A stretch of 64,000 bases of DNA, taken from assembly GCA_038030265.1 (NCBI GenBank), contig CM075937.1, positions 2,294,001-2,358,000 of the forward strand, in the 5' to 3' direction. This document shows, piece by piece, positions 10,941 through 21,386 of the stretch. Below the pieces are notes generated by a model. It had not been told where the DNA came from. It saw only the letters and a list, made by a program, of their open reading frames with translations, and did no database searches. The position numbers and the translations under genes were made by a program. Positions within the stretch are counted from its first letter, which is position 1, and every line of letters starts with the position of its first letter. The DNA comes from Corythucha ciliata (taxonomy: Eukaryota; Arthropoda; Insecta; Hemiptera; Tingidae).

Positions 10941-12032
10941 CCATCCCAATGAACGTTCCTTCTAATAGCCATGGCGTCAAAAATCACGGCACAAAGCAAA
11001 TCCGACTGCAGTTTACTTTTCTCTTTCAATGCTAGCAACACTTCTTGACTGAATCCGGGCCGGCCATCAATCGTTGCATACCAAGACGAAATGGTCTTCG
11101 CATGGGGCAAAACGGAGTTGAATGTGGCTCTGACAAAATCATACGCTTTTGGTGACAAGAAATGGAGCGTGACCGCAAAATTTCTGAGAGATTCGTCGTA
11201 CGACCTGTCCTTTTTTTGAAATTTCAATTTTTGGAGTCGCCTTTTCAAGAAAGCTACTGTCGTTTTGCCAAGCTTTTGAGCAAGTTCCCCGTTCTCAGAA
11301 AAAAAAAATTGTTTCTGTAATTTCTTTCCCATAATTTCTACCTTTTTCTTGAAAGAAGCATTTTTTGTCTCTAGTCTCTTAATTTTTTTCTTTAGATAAC
11401 GGGTCTTGATATTTTTATCTGAAATTCGTCTTTTCAGTTCTTTATTTTCCTTTTCTACATGTTCCAGTCTTCGATTCATGTGTTTATTGCATCAACATCC
11501 ATGGGCTGGCATTCTGTCATTCGATATGAGCTAGCTTCTGACATCTGTAAAAAGAAAATTTTGTCAAAAACAAAGTTGATCAAACAAATATAATCAAAAA
11601 TAATAATAATACCTCCACGAGTTCTTCTCGGTGTTCCGGTTTCTCGGTGGAAGAACATTCCCCTGTAAGCATTGGATTTTCTTCCATATGCTGCACCAGT
11701 ATCTCTCTTTCCTGAAAAAGTAGTACATAAAGTGTTGCTAAATATCATGATCACTGGGCTACAATTGGATTTCAATCACGTTTCATGATAAGTACCAAAA
11801 GCAATCATTATTACCTTCATGACGGAGAAACTTTCTTCTGATTGTTCATGTATCAAGAACAGAGTTGGGACTGCTCCACTTTTCAATTTCACTCTGAATG
11901 GAGAGGATCTATCAATAAAGCAGTTTTCGAAGTGTCTGCTGCACAGAACACTATAGATATGTGGTTTCCAGAAAGAGTTTTTTTTGTATAGCCCTCGTCC
12001 ACTTATCCCTCATCTCCTTGTCTCTGGGAAAC
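10931..12032 (-). pseudogene. THAP9/P-element-type transposase, upstream exons
   Basis: Three minus-strand exons can be read. Exon 12032-11815 encodes a THAP-domain C-terminal half: FPRDKEMRDKW, then after one extra A in an A8 run, CSRHFENCF and the SGAVPTLF end block. Exon 11711-11613 is an acidic linker of 33 codons with phase 0 at both ends. Exon 11544-10931 starts MSEASSYRM, is shifted near 11480, then shows a Lys-rich coiled coil (about 11480-11290), LRNFAVTLHFLSPKAYDFVR and CAVIFDAMAIRRNVHWDG. These are family hallmarks upstream of the catalytic core; the expected DEM triplet reads DAM. Introns are 71-103 nt with GT-AG ends. The gene continues at 7031 after the Jockey insertion. The first THAP exon (C2CH start) was not found. 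Two single-base frameshifts suggest a pseudogene, or sequence error in homopolymers. Confidence 0.82.
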
Positions 12033-12268
12033 CTGTATCAGAATCAAAATTAGTGGCCTAAAAAATGAAACGTAATGAATTAATGAAATAAGAGGTTAAT
12101 CAATAAACTCCCGGTAAAAGTATCTGACTGCAGGACTATACAGGGTTTTTTGGTAGTGCTGCAAAAGAGTTAAGGTGAACTACATGGAAAACGGAACTAA
12201 ACGCGACCACTAAATGGGACGCTTTCACGCTTTATCTTGCACCGTTCTAAGGCTCTATAAGTTCCAAC

Positions 12269-12431
12269 GAGTACTGACAGTCCGCCATGTTTGGTACCCC
12301 TTCCACATAGGGATCAAATAGATTTGATATCTCTCATTCGCTGCTTTGGTCATGTAGGTCAGGCTTACTAGCCAATCACAAGCCTCCCCCTCTTTAAATG
12401 ACCACATATGGCGGGTACTGTCAGTACCTGT
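12269..12431. mobile_element. Probable MITE
   Basis: Inverted ends: GAGTACTGACAGTCCGCCAT at the left, and at the right a complement of AGGTACTGACAGTACCCGCC. There is no coding content between them. Target duplications were not resolved. Confidence 0.5.
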
Positions 12432-12487
12432 GTGTAAATAAAGGTTCGCTAACCGTTCAGGGGATATGAAAAAAAAAACAAAAAAAC

Positions 12488-12889
12488 CGCGGAGCACGTC
12501 ATATGCGAGTGTGACGGCTACGCGGCGGCCAGATACACTATTTTTGGTGACGATAGAATATTCTTCCCCAGATTCTCAAAGGAGAATGGGACCCGTCTCC
12601 TGAGATTGCTGGAAAGGATAAATAGGTTTGAGGAGCCGTACTAGGCTCTCACGAGTCCGGGCCCCAAGTGGGTATGGTGTTATGGGCCGAAAGGCTTTTG
12701 GCACCTTCGGAGTCGGGAAACCGTCCAAGGGGCCTATTCTGAGTTGTCGGGAAGAAATGCCGCAAGTGCGGTTGCTATGACGGGATAATGTTATTTCTTA
12801 TTCAGCGTTCTTGGATCCCGCTTGCGGGATTTTATCCCGACAACTCAGAATAGGCCCCTAAGCCCTCAAACAAAAAAAAAAAAAAAAAA
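12488..12889 (+). pseudogene. LINE 3' end (ORF2 C-terminus, 3' UTR, A tail)
   Basis: An open reading AEHVICECDGYAAARY (near 12489) ends NRFEEPY-stop at 12645. The H-x3-C-x-C cluster is typical of the zinc-binding tail after RNase H in R1/I-type LINEs. A 3' UTR follows (rich in GGGCCC-type words) to an A tail at about 12871-12889. A 130-bp MITE sits inside the UTR at 12729-12858. Everything upstream of the tail is missing, as expected for a 5'-truncated copy. Confidence 0.7.
12729..12858. mobile_element. MITE, family 1, copy 1
   Basis: Near-perfect inverted ends GGGGCCTATTCTGAGTTGTC and its complement close a 130-bp element with the core GCGGTTGCTATGACGGGAT. The same core and ends occur at 40017-40147. 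It sits in a LINE 3' UTR. The flanks (CCAA and TAAG) do not give a clear duplication. Confidence 0.8.
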
Positions 12890-14539
12890 TACTTAAGAAT
12901 TAAATAACAATGCACCATGTACATAAGTATCGTTAATTAATAATCACCTATGAAAGCTGAGACCATCTTCTCTATCCTCGCATAATGTAGGTAATGTACT
13001 TATTCAACACCTTCACAGAGGACGAGCACTGTTATTTTCTTTTCCTGTTTTGTATTCTTTTATTTTGCTTTTTTGCTATTTTTTGAATTTTTATCGGGTT
13101 TTTATTCGAATCAGTTTTTTATTTAGTTAATTTTGGGCCAAGGAGCCTTACATCGAAGAAAGAGCAAAAAGAAAAGGGGGGTTTTTAAATTAGCGCTATT
13201 AATGCGGAGGCCTCCCGCCTTTACGAATACGTTATGTTATAATATATTAACTTTGGACCGGGTTTAACTTACTCTTAGATGTATAATTTAATTGTTCTTA
13301 ATTTCACTTGGTGTCATTCGTTACGCGAAGGTGTTGATATTAAGGTCGAGTTTTGTCCTTTTTTATATGGATTTTTAATCTGGTGTCGTACGTGGGTGCA
13401 CGGGTACGGAATACCTTTTTGAAGGGTCGTCGTGTCCGTTTCTACTGAAGTTGTTCCTTGAAACGCTATGAAGGAACAGGCGCCGTTGGGAGCGTCTTTA
13501 TATAGTCCGGGCTCCAATATTCGTGAGCGAGTTCGGTACGCTACGAGCGTGTTTCAACGAGCTTGCCAGTGGAGTCTCAGGAAGACGACGTAGTGCGGTC
13601 AGATGAAGACCAGAAAGAAAAGCTTGCGCCTTTTTCTTTTTCAGCCAACGTCGAGGTCCTGTTTTCCACGGGCTTCCGCTGCCACGATCAGGGGAAAAAT
13701 GGTGGCTCCCTTTAATCCCTTTCTCATTCTTCGAAGGTTTTCCGATCCCCTCTTCCTTTTGCGACGAGTGCCGACTACCTCATGAACATGTTCTAACCGG
13801 CACATTTTTTTCACCCGCGAACTTTTTTCTTTCTTTAATTATTATGTTTGTAATTTTATTTAATTAATTGTCGATCTATTTAATTATTAGTTATATTTGA
13901 ATTTATTTTTCTAGGCTTAGTTTATGTTTTTATTAAATGGGCAAAATCTACTTTTAGCTCCTTGGCTTGTTCCATAACAGCACTGTCAATTAAGGATGTC
14001 ATAAATTAATAAATAATGAAATTGAATAAAATTTAAACCCTTTTACCTATTCTCGTACACGGAAAATAAAGCATCTAGTGCAAACCACAGAACTGGTATG
14101 AAAACAACTGCTTTCTTTCTTTATTTTCTTATTTTAACTTCAATGCTTCGTTTTTAATGAGTGTTTCCAATAGTTTTTCTCACCCCATGATTTGGACACT
14201 AGTAGAAAGGGAAGTGTGCCGTTTTTTTTTGTTTACGCTCCCTCTATTATTTATCTGTGCTCGCTGCAAGTAACTCTCCAACAATTGGGCCAAGAGCAAA
14301 GTTCCCCTGCCATTCAGAGAGGCAAATGCCCCAAAATGGATGAGCCCCAAGACTGTGAGCTTCTTATTTCTCCACTGGTGGAAGGGGGGGGGGCTCTCTT
14401 GTTCCATCTTCTCGTTACAGTTAATCAATTGTTAGGGCGTACATCTGAGCTGGGTGTTGGTCGTAAGACCAAGCTGTGCCACCCTCTTGCCTTAACAGAC
14501 ATGTTACACTAACTTCATGGCCTCTTTTCTTTTAAAAAG
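12890..14539. other. Intergenic or intronic, no gene recognised
   Basis: AT-rich sequence with short open frames, including one at 14192-14512, without family motifs. It directly precedes the first recognised MUN-C2 exon, whose upstream exons were not found here. Part of it could be intron. Confidence 0.5.
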
Positions 14540-15760
14540 ATGTGCGCGCCCCTGAAAAAAGCCATGTTTCACCTTGCCTGGTCACCCGACTCGCTACCGA
14601 CGTGCGACGCTATGACGCCATTGCTCGAGTATCTCGACACACACTTGCTCGCTTTGAACGCCGCTTTGTTGCCAAAAAATTTCGAACGAGTTCTAGCCAC
14701 TGTCTGGGACGTCTGCTTACTTCAATTGGGCAATCAAATGGACGGCAGTGCAGCGGACCGCATGCCCGGATTCTTCGACCGACTGTACGACGCTTTGGAA
14801 CTTCTAGTCGACTTTTTCCATGCCGAAGGCAAGGGCCTTTCTTTGGAACACCTCAAATCTGGTATAAATAACAGTCTCAAAGTACCCATGTGTATCAAAT
14901 AATTAATGACAATATTTTTCTTCAAGATAACTACAGAGCTGTCGAGCAACGACTTCAGTACCATAAGACTGAAACTGAGCAACTCATCAATTTTTACTAC
15001 ACCGAACGTCTTTTCAAACAGCTCTCTGTTGAAAGCATCGAGTACGGTGTTCTTTCAGTGCGAGCATACTTCCACCATGACTCGTTATGCGTTGAAGTGT
15101 TGAATGCGCGTGATGTGATTCCGTTAGATCCAAACGGTAAAGCGATGCCACTTATTTCTGAATTCGAGATAATTGTCTCTGTTATTTTTCGAGCAGGTTT
15201 CAGCGATCCTTTTGTTATTGTTGAACTTCTTCCCAAATCGGTGTTTCCCCATTGCACCGAGCAAGAGACTAAGGTGCAGAAAAAAACTCTTCACCCATTC
15301 TTCGATGAATGCTTCGAATTGTAAGGACGCACCCTCGCCGAAATGAAAAATTAGAAATATGTCAAACAGGAATTTTTTACTGTTTGTAATAGTTCCGTGA
15401 CTCTCGAGCAATGTAAAGCCGAAGGTGCGATGATTTGTTTCACTGTCATGGACCACGACGTTCTTACTGCCAATGATTTTGCCGGCGAGGCCTTTCTATC
15501 ACTGTCAAACATTCCGGGCGTTAGTAGCACGTCTCTGGCGGAAAATTTTCACGGCCTGAAACACGTCGATTTGCCTTTGATGCAACAAAAAGACAAAAGT
15601 AAACAATCAAAAGATGGTCATTTCCCCAATAGGAATTTCCGGAATTTTAAACTCGTATTTTTCAGATCATCCGATTTTGAAAACACTGGAATCCAGGTCG
15701 TGGGACAAGACGGCTCAAGATTTTGTGAAGAAACAACGTCTTCGAATGGCCACCTCATAG
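14540..15760 (+). CDS. Munc13-4/BAIAP3-like MUN-C2 protein, last five exons
   Basis: Five exons share one open frame: 14540-14861, 14927-15136, 15197-15320, 15393-15598, 15666-15760. All introns are 60-74 nt with GT-AG borders. Exon 1 encodes an MHD2-type helical segment (LLEYLDTHLLALNAALLPKN, then NFERVLATVWDVCL). Exons 2-5 carry a C2 domain: SVRAYFHHDSLCVEVLNARD, LDPNGFSDPFVIVELLP with Asp residues placed for calcium, VMDHDVLTANDFAGEAF, then the C-terminal HPILKTLESRSWD block and a stop at 15758. This arrangement is the C-terminal end of Munc13-4/BAIAP3 (Unc-13-4A or staccato in flies), which prime vesicle fusion and granule release at membranes. No lesion was seen, so it is probably functional. 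The N-terminal C2, the rest of the MUN region and the promoter lie upstream and were not found within the window. Confidence 0.88.
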
Positions 15761-15846
15761 TGGTAAAGCCAGAAGAGCAAGAGCAGGAAATTAATTTTAA
15801 AACGCTTAATCGCCGATTGCTGTGGGTGGAGAATTCATTTTAAAAA

Positions 15847-15852
15847 AATAAA
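15847..15852 (+). promoter_or_regulatory. Candidate polyadenylation signal of the MUN-C2 gene
   Basis: AATAAA lies 87 nt after the stop codon of the MUN-C2 gene. No closer signal was seen. Confidence 0.5.
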
Positions 15853-17155
15853 CTAAGAAAAAAAGTTTTGTTTACTTGTTCATCTTGATTTCTCAGAACG
15901 ATATTTGTCGTTTCCTCTTCATAATATTCTAAATATCAAAAAAGAGCTTGTCTACTCTATTTTTCCTTGAAAATCAACTTGAGAACGTTGTTTCGAATCA
16001 TGCAACCATCGGATACAAACGGGTTTCCTATCGATTCAGAATTTCAACAAATGAAATAAAATGCTCAGTTTCTACAAATAGGATTTGATCTGGACCAAAA
16101 GAACTTTCGCTCTTTATCTCTACGAATTACGACTGCTAGCTTTTCTTACTGGCTAATGGCCTTCAAAATATTTTTCATCCCAATAAACTCTTAACGAATC
16201 AGTCTGTCCCTTAAATCTCGTTTTTTACTAAGAGATCTTTTTTGATACCCAAGGCGCGCCCGAATAACGTGTTCTTCTTTTTCAGCACAGTAAGGTGTCA
16301 GTGACAAACAAGTGGGAGGGGGCGGGGACGAGTGAAAGATATAGTGCTAAAATCCTGTACTACTCTTCCCAATAATTGTACTATTTTGGATGTCAAGAAA
16401 CAATACAAATAAATGTATTGTTTTGTTAAAATGTTTCGAAAAAAATTACTGTTAATTGTTACAATGTGTTATTTTATTGTTACAATGTGTTACTTTATCG
16501 TCAATGTTATATTGTTTGATTTCAGACGAAAATGTCCTGAAAAACATTTATGAGCTAAAATACAATAAACATAATCTATTCATGAGAAAGTTAACAACGT
16601 CAATTCTTTCGGCAGAAACAGAAAAATATAATGTACCTATAATAAGTAAAGAAAAGTAATTATAATGCTTACAAATTTGCATTTATTGACTGAAGTCTTT
16701 GGGATCCGGCTTATTTCTTTATTAAAAAGGCCGTGCCCCGAATAGGGGAGGCGTTTCCAACGGTGAATCGATCAAATTTCAACACGGTAAAGAAAAGTTC
16801 TCAGCCAGTCGTTTAAAAGGTAAGAACATCAAGTCGTATTATTTTATCGTAGTAAAGTAAATAAAGAGCCGGATCTTTTTTTATATACCCTTATAATGTG
16901 TCTCAGGCATCAATAATGACCTCAAGACATGCCCTGGCCTGGCTACGCCTCCCGGCCGAAGTACTGTTGTGCGATTGTCTTTTATTTATTTATTTAAGAT
17001 AAGTGATAACTCCGGAAAATTTAGTTTTTTAAAAAAAAAACTTTATTTCACAAAGAATACTTTTCACTTTAATTACAGAAAAACCCGATTAAAATACGAA
17101 GTGGTACGCTTAGATGTCTGCCCAAGACTGATTTCCCATCGTTTTCTTTTCTCAC
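15853..17155. other. Intergenic, no gene recognised
   Basis: AT-rich noncoding sequence with short open frames only. Confidence 0.5.
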
Positions 17156-17157
17156 AG

Positions 17158-17176
17158 CTTTCCTTTCCCCCACTTA
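17158..17176 (-). other. Candidate polypurine tract of the provirus remnant
   Basis: The minus strand reads AAGTGGGGGAAAGGAAAGC, followed directly by TGTGAG. It lies about 80 bp beyond the env stop, where a 3' LTR would begin. No second LTR was found for confirmation. Confidence 0.35.
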
Positions 17177-17255
17177 ATTCTAGAATTAAATCTATCTTAC
17201 TTTGCTATTTAATAACGCTAGATCAATGATTTTAACATACGTAACTCCTCCACCC

Positions 17256-17859
17256 TTAGATCCTGGCATCGTCTGGAAGGCGTATGCCGGTGATACTCTC
17301 GGGGATTGGTCTCTTAATAATACACTTTTTTATGGAAATTGCTACAAGACAAATCAATACAATATAGAGCAGAATGGTCCATAGGCTAGGTATGGTTAAA
17401 TGGGCGGCGTCTAAATTTGAGTGGTACACAATCCTATTAAGTTTGATGTTCCCGAAATCGAGATCTTTAAACTGAATTGTCAAATTTGGGCTGGGGTGAT
17501 TGTCTATTGCGAATTTAACATTGGATACAATTCTTGGTTGTCCGGTACTTGACGAGTTATATCTTAGTAGCTCATGTCTAAAATAGATTGAGTCCTTTTC
17601 TGTATCAATGAGAAAAATACCTTTCAAAGTTCTAGTTTCTATTTCCTTATCTCTTTTTATTTCTATTGTTTCCTCGTTAACAAAAATTCCAAGATACTGA
17701 TTAATCTCGGGAATGGGTGTAATTTCGTTTTCGACAATTTCTAAATTAACTAAATGACAATTCGAGGTAGTTCCGTGGACAAGAATTTCCTTTTCACAAG
17801 GCGCGTTCTCATTTGATAGGCTGAATTTGTGAGTACAAATAGACTTTGGATGATATGCA
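17256..17859 (-). pseudogene. Env C-terminal fragment of a Gypsy/errantivirus-like provirus
   Basis: A minus-strand open frame of about 200 codons directly follows the pol end and stops at 17256. Its last 45 residues hold one hydrophobic membrane segment (near 17380-17320) with a short basic cytoplasmic tail. This is the layout of the transmembrane part of errantivirus envelope proteins. The N-terminal surface part, signal peptide and cleavage region are absent, so it is a remnant. The call rests on position after pol and on the membrane segment, since env sequences diverge fast. Confidence 0.65.
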
Positions 17860-17860
17860 A

Positions 17861-18245
17861 CTATTCTTTAGAGGTTTCATGACTGCTCGTAGAAGGGTTA
17901 GGTTTATTTAATTTTCTAGGTCGTTTCACGTTAGACAGGTGAATTTTTTGTTTTGTGTTGTGGTGCCTTGGTTCTATGATTGTTGTTTTTCGTCCTGGAT
18001 TTACGTCTTTAACGGTTTCTTTATTATACTTGTTTTTCGTTTTACTTTGAAGTTGTTTGTTTTTTACGTAGACTTCCTTTGGTATTTCCACTACGTCTTC
18101 TCTAGTCATGTTACGTTTAGCGATGGTTTTTTCTTTGTTTGCCTGATCCTGTTCTCTAATTTTCTCGTATAGAATTTGAATTTTGTCTCGATGGTTATTT
18201 AAGTAGTTATTGGTCAACTGATGTTCGACATCTAAATCTATTACA
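17861..18245 (-). pseudogene. Pol C-terminal tail of the provirus
   Basis: A Lys/Asn/Thr-rich reading, with a VYVKNKQLQSKTKNKYNK segment near 18060, ends at 17861. It matches the basic tail that follows integrase in Gypsy/errantivirus pol. It is cut from the integrase core by a BEL/Pao-type gag fragment, and a stop appears at that junction near 18250. Confidence 0.65.
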
Positions 18246-18249
18246 GAAC

Positions 18250-18768
18250 AATGTACCTATAATATCTATCTATGACCCTTGCAATTCGCTGCTTTGTGCG
18301 AATAGCCCAAACATTGCCAATAACATCCGATTTTACTGACCATTTCCTTCCGATTGTCAACTGATTCCTTGAGAAATTTCCCACATTTGAAAACGGGGTG
18401 ATCAGAAGACCCACATATTTTACATTTAGACCCATCAGTCTCGTTACTTTGAGTCACCAAAGCCGTTGACACTCCCCGCTTGGATGAATGAAGTCTCCCA
18501 GGTATTTCCTTTTCATTTTTCCTCTCAAATGCTTCCAAATAGTTGTACTGCCCGATTATAAATTCTTCAAGCTCCGAGTACTTCGGCATTTCTTTATATG
18601 CTGCTGATTTTTGCTCCCAAACCCTGAGCGTCCCTTTGTCGAGTTTGGACGTAAATAGATACGTCAAGAATGGGTCTATTATGCCCATTTTCTTTAGTGC
18701 ATTTAAGTTTACAAGTCCCTTCCTCCTCAGCCATTCTTGCATCTCCATATCCTCCCCCCTCCCACTAC
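18250..18768 (-). pseudogene. BEL/Pao-type gag fragment embedded in pol
   Basis: The minus-strand reading has LNALKKMGIID and KLDKGTLRVWEQK (near 18640), then a zinc-binding stretch CKICGSSDHPVFKCGKF (near 18410) and CYWQCLGYSHKAANC (near 18300). This order (alpha-helical gag end, KLD..WE block, paired knuckles) is typical of BEL/Pao gag and not of Gypsy. It shares one open frame with the integrase on its right, and a stop follows on its left. It has no ends of its own, so it may have entered by template switching or as a truncated insertion. Confidence 0.7.
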
Positions 18769-19095
18769 CATTATATTCATTCTGTGTTCTGTGGCCTTCT
18801 GCGCTGTGGCCGTTTATTATTTCGAATGGTGTAAAGCTAGTAGCTGAATGGATGCCGTTGGTATAGGCTACTAGAGCATAATTTACTTTGGACACTACGG
18901 AGTCGTTTTTGTATTCTTCTTGATTGTTGAGGAGTCTCATGTGTTCTACTAAAGTGGAGTGGAATCGTTCTATTGGGCCGTTAGAGTCTGGGTGTTGACT
19001 ACTGATAAAATGTATTATAATTTTGTGCAGAGCCATCAATTCCTTGACCATCGTGCTGTTTAGCTCAGCGCCGTTATCGGATACTATGACATCTG
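18769..19095 (-). pseudogene. Integrase core, downstream half (provirus)
   Basis: The minus strand reads VIVSDNGAELNST (second catalytic Asp), SSQHPDSNGPIERFHSTL (catalytic Glu region near 18970) and SATSFTPFEIINGH. These are the DDE-type core blocks of Gypsy integrases. The upstream half lies at 24288-25075, separated by the 5.2-kb Harbinger element. The reading ends near 18770, where the gag fragment begins. Confidence 0.85.
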
Positions 19096-19390
19096 GAGCC
19101 TTAGTACGAACGGTCGGGATTGTGTAGAGGGATGATGCCGCTTGCGGGATGACGTCATCCCGCTCGACATCTCGCTAGGAGGTAGTAAGAAGCAGTGGGA
19201 CGTGGGAATCCCGCTAGTCTTCCGTCCCACTGGCGGGATTTTCTAGAGGCATAATCACACCGACTTTTTCTTCGTGGGATGAGACCCGCAACACGCGGGA
19301 TGTTTTATCTTTACTGTGATAAGGCCCATTTTTTCATAGATGTTGATGCGTTATTGTGTAATATAAATATCTGAACAAAAGGAAACCAAA

Positions 19391-21064
19391 ATGCCATCAT
19401 CTTCAGCTTTTGCGGCAATTTATATCTTGCTAAAGAATAAAAAATGGTAAGTGAAGTGAAGAATCAAATTCTTTAACGACAGCAATAGCTTACAGCCCAA
19501 AAAATTGTTTTCACGCTTGATTGAACCATTCTTCACATTATTGCTCATTTGTGTTGTGTTTTAGTAGGAGAAAATACAAAACATTAACATTGAGCCGCCG
19601 GGCTGAAATCAGGCGCCCTCTAATAGTTGGGTTTGCTGCTTTCGACAACATGAGTGAGATTTAGTAACGTATTTCATGTTACAGAAAATAAATAAGAGTG
19701 CTGCATCTTACTGGTGACCCTCTTTTCAGTTTCAGGACCTTATTTAGGCTTGATAAGAATCTTGCTTGGCAAGTAGTAGAAGACGTCAGGCCACACATAA
19801 ATATCGCCTTTAATAGTCGAAGCCTGACTCCGGAGGCAAAAGTAAGTATCCTGTATCTGATTTGTGGTTAAGTGCCACGATGTATGCATCGAGTGTCCCA
19901 TTTCAGGTTCTGATTGCCTTGCGTTTTTATGCTCAGGGCAGTTATCAAATGTCGGTGGCCCAGGATATGGAACTAGCTGTGAGCCAGAAATCTGTCAGTA
20001 ATTGCATTCGTGAAGTATCCTGGGTCATCGCTTACAAATTGACAGAGAAGTATATAAAATTTCCGTCCGAACGAGACATTCCTAGAGTGAGGGCACAGTG
20101 AGACTTAACTTGGGTAATTTCTGTTGATATGATTATTGTGATAAATACATATTTGGTCAATTACAGATTTTACAGAAAGAGTGGGATGAGCGGTGTCGTG
20201 GGCTGCATCGACGGCACTCACGTCAATATAATTGCCCCCCACGGGTCCCGTTACCCTGAGAATGTTTATCTGAATAGAAAGCATCAGCACTCAATTAATG
20301 TGCAATTAGTAAGTCAACGGCATACATTATAAGCGGTTAATACTGCTTTTGGTGGATATGTGAGCCGTAAAGTTGGTGATTGGGTATTTGTGAGACCCAA
20401 TATATTTAGAATACCCCAACGGGTCCCTTGTAAAGAGTTTCACCAAAATATTCATCACGGTGGTCCAAACCGCTGATTGATAGATGTCAAAATGTTATTT
20501 CCTTCATTGTTCGCACAATAACAATAGCTAGTATCATAGAATGGTGCCAATTCTACTGAACTTTATTTAGTTTTCGTCCGTTTTTAATGTACAAGCTTGT
20601 TTTAACTACCTCATTGAATTTTTCGTTTTTGGGTCAGTCGTTTTATTCACGTCATTCGCAATAAAGAAACACGGGGGGGGGGGGGTTGATAAACATGTTT
20701 CCCACTGCACGGTCCCTACGGATATCAAGTTGGGTCTCAGAATTACGTTTTCAAGCAATTACAAATGAAATTGCGTTATAAGTTCCATGATCTGACTTGA
20801 ACATGAGTGTACAGTGTGAAAGTTCATTTAAATGAAATCAACTTCTAACGCTGCACAGTATTACTCGATTATTACTGAGAAACAATCTTAATACTGAAAT
20901 AATGGAATTGTAATATATGAATTCCCAGTTTCCTCAGTTTTTATTCACTAATGTTTGACTGATTTCAGGATGTGCCGCGAATTGCAGTCTCACAAGACAA
21001 TATTCAAGATGCTCTGTTGAGTCAAGGGCGAAATATAAGAGACAGAGTGGCTTCGCAGTTGTAA
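19391..21064 (+). pseudogene. Harbinger transposase, catalytic centre missing
   Basis: Six exons join in phase with GT-AG introns: 19391-19446 (ATG start), 19565-19663, 19730-19841, 19907-20097, 20167-20308 and a terminal exon 20969-21064. The N-terminal part shows FRTLFRLDKNLAW, then VLIALRFYAQGSYQMSVAQD, a helix-turn-helix region. Exon 5 has GCIDGTHVNIIAP, the first catalytic Asp block. The last exon has GRNIRDRVASQL, the usual C-terminus. The blocks with the second Asp and the Glu should lie between 20309 and 20968, but I find none there. The copy is therefore likely catalytically dead by internal loss although its splice sites persist. Transposase would cut at the element ends in the nucleus, helped by the Myb-like partner. 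Confidence 0.82.
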
Positions 21065-21386
21065 CGCCTGTTTATTTTGTATATATATTTTTTGGTTTGT
21101 TCGACCTTTTATTGTAAATATGTCTTTTTTTTCTCTTAACTTTTATTTATTAGTACAATTTTTATAATTTATCATACAGGGCGTGTTCTGAATTGAACTT
21201 ACAATCATGTTATCATCTAGGTAGGCCGATTTCTTTATACAATTTTAAGGATGACAATTCTTACGACTGCAACTACAACAGCTGAGTATTATAACTGTAG
21301 GTACACAATTAAATATTACACGACTATTTATAATTTTTACAGGAACTATTTACAATTTTTACTTTCGGACTAATAGACATTGACAA

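Noticed and set aside
14192..14512. Frame upstream of the MUN-C2 exons as an extra exon
   Set aside because: No MUN or C2 similarity and no convincing acceptor and donor pair.
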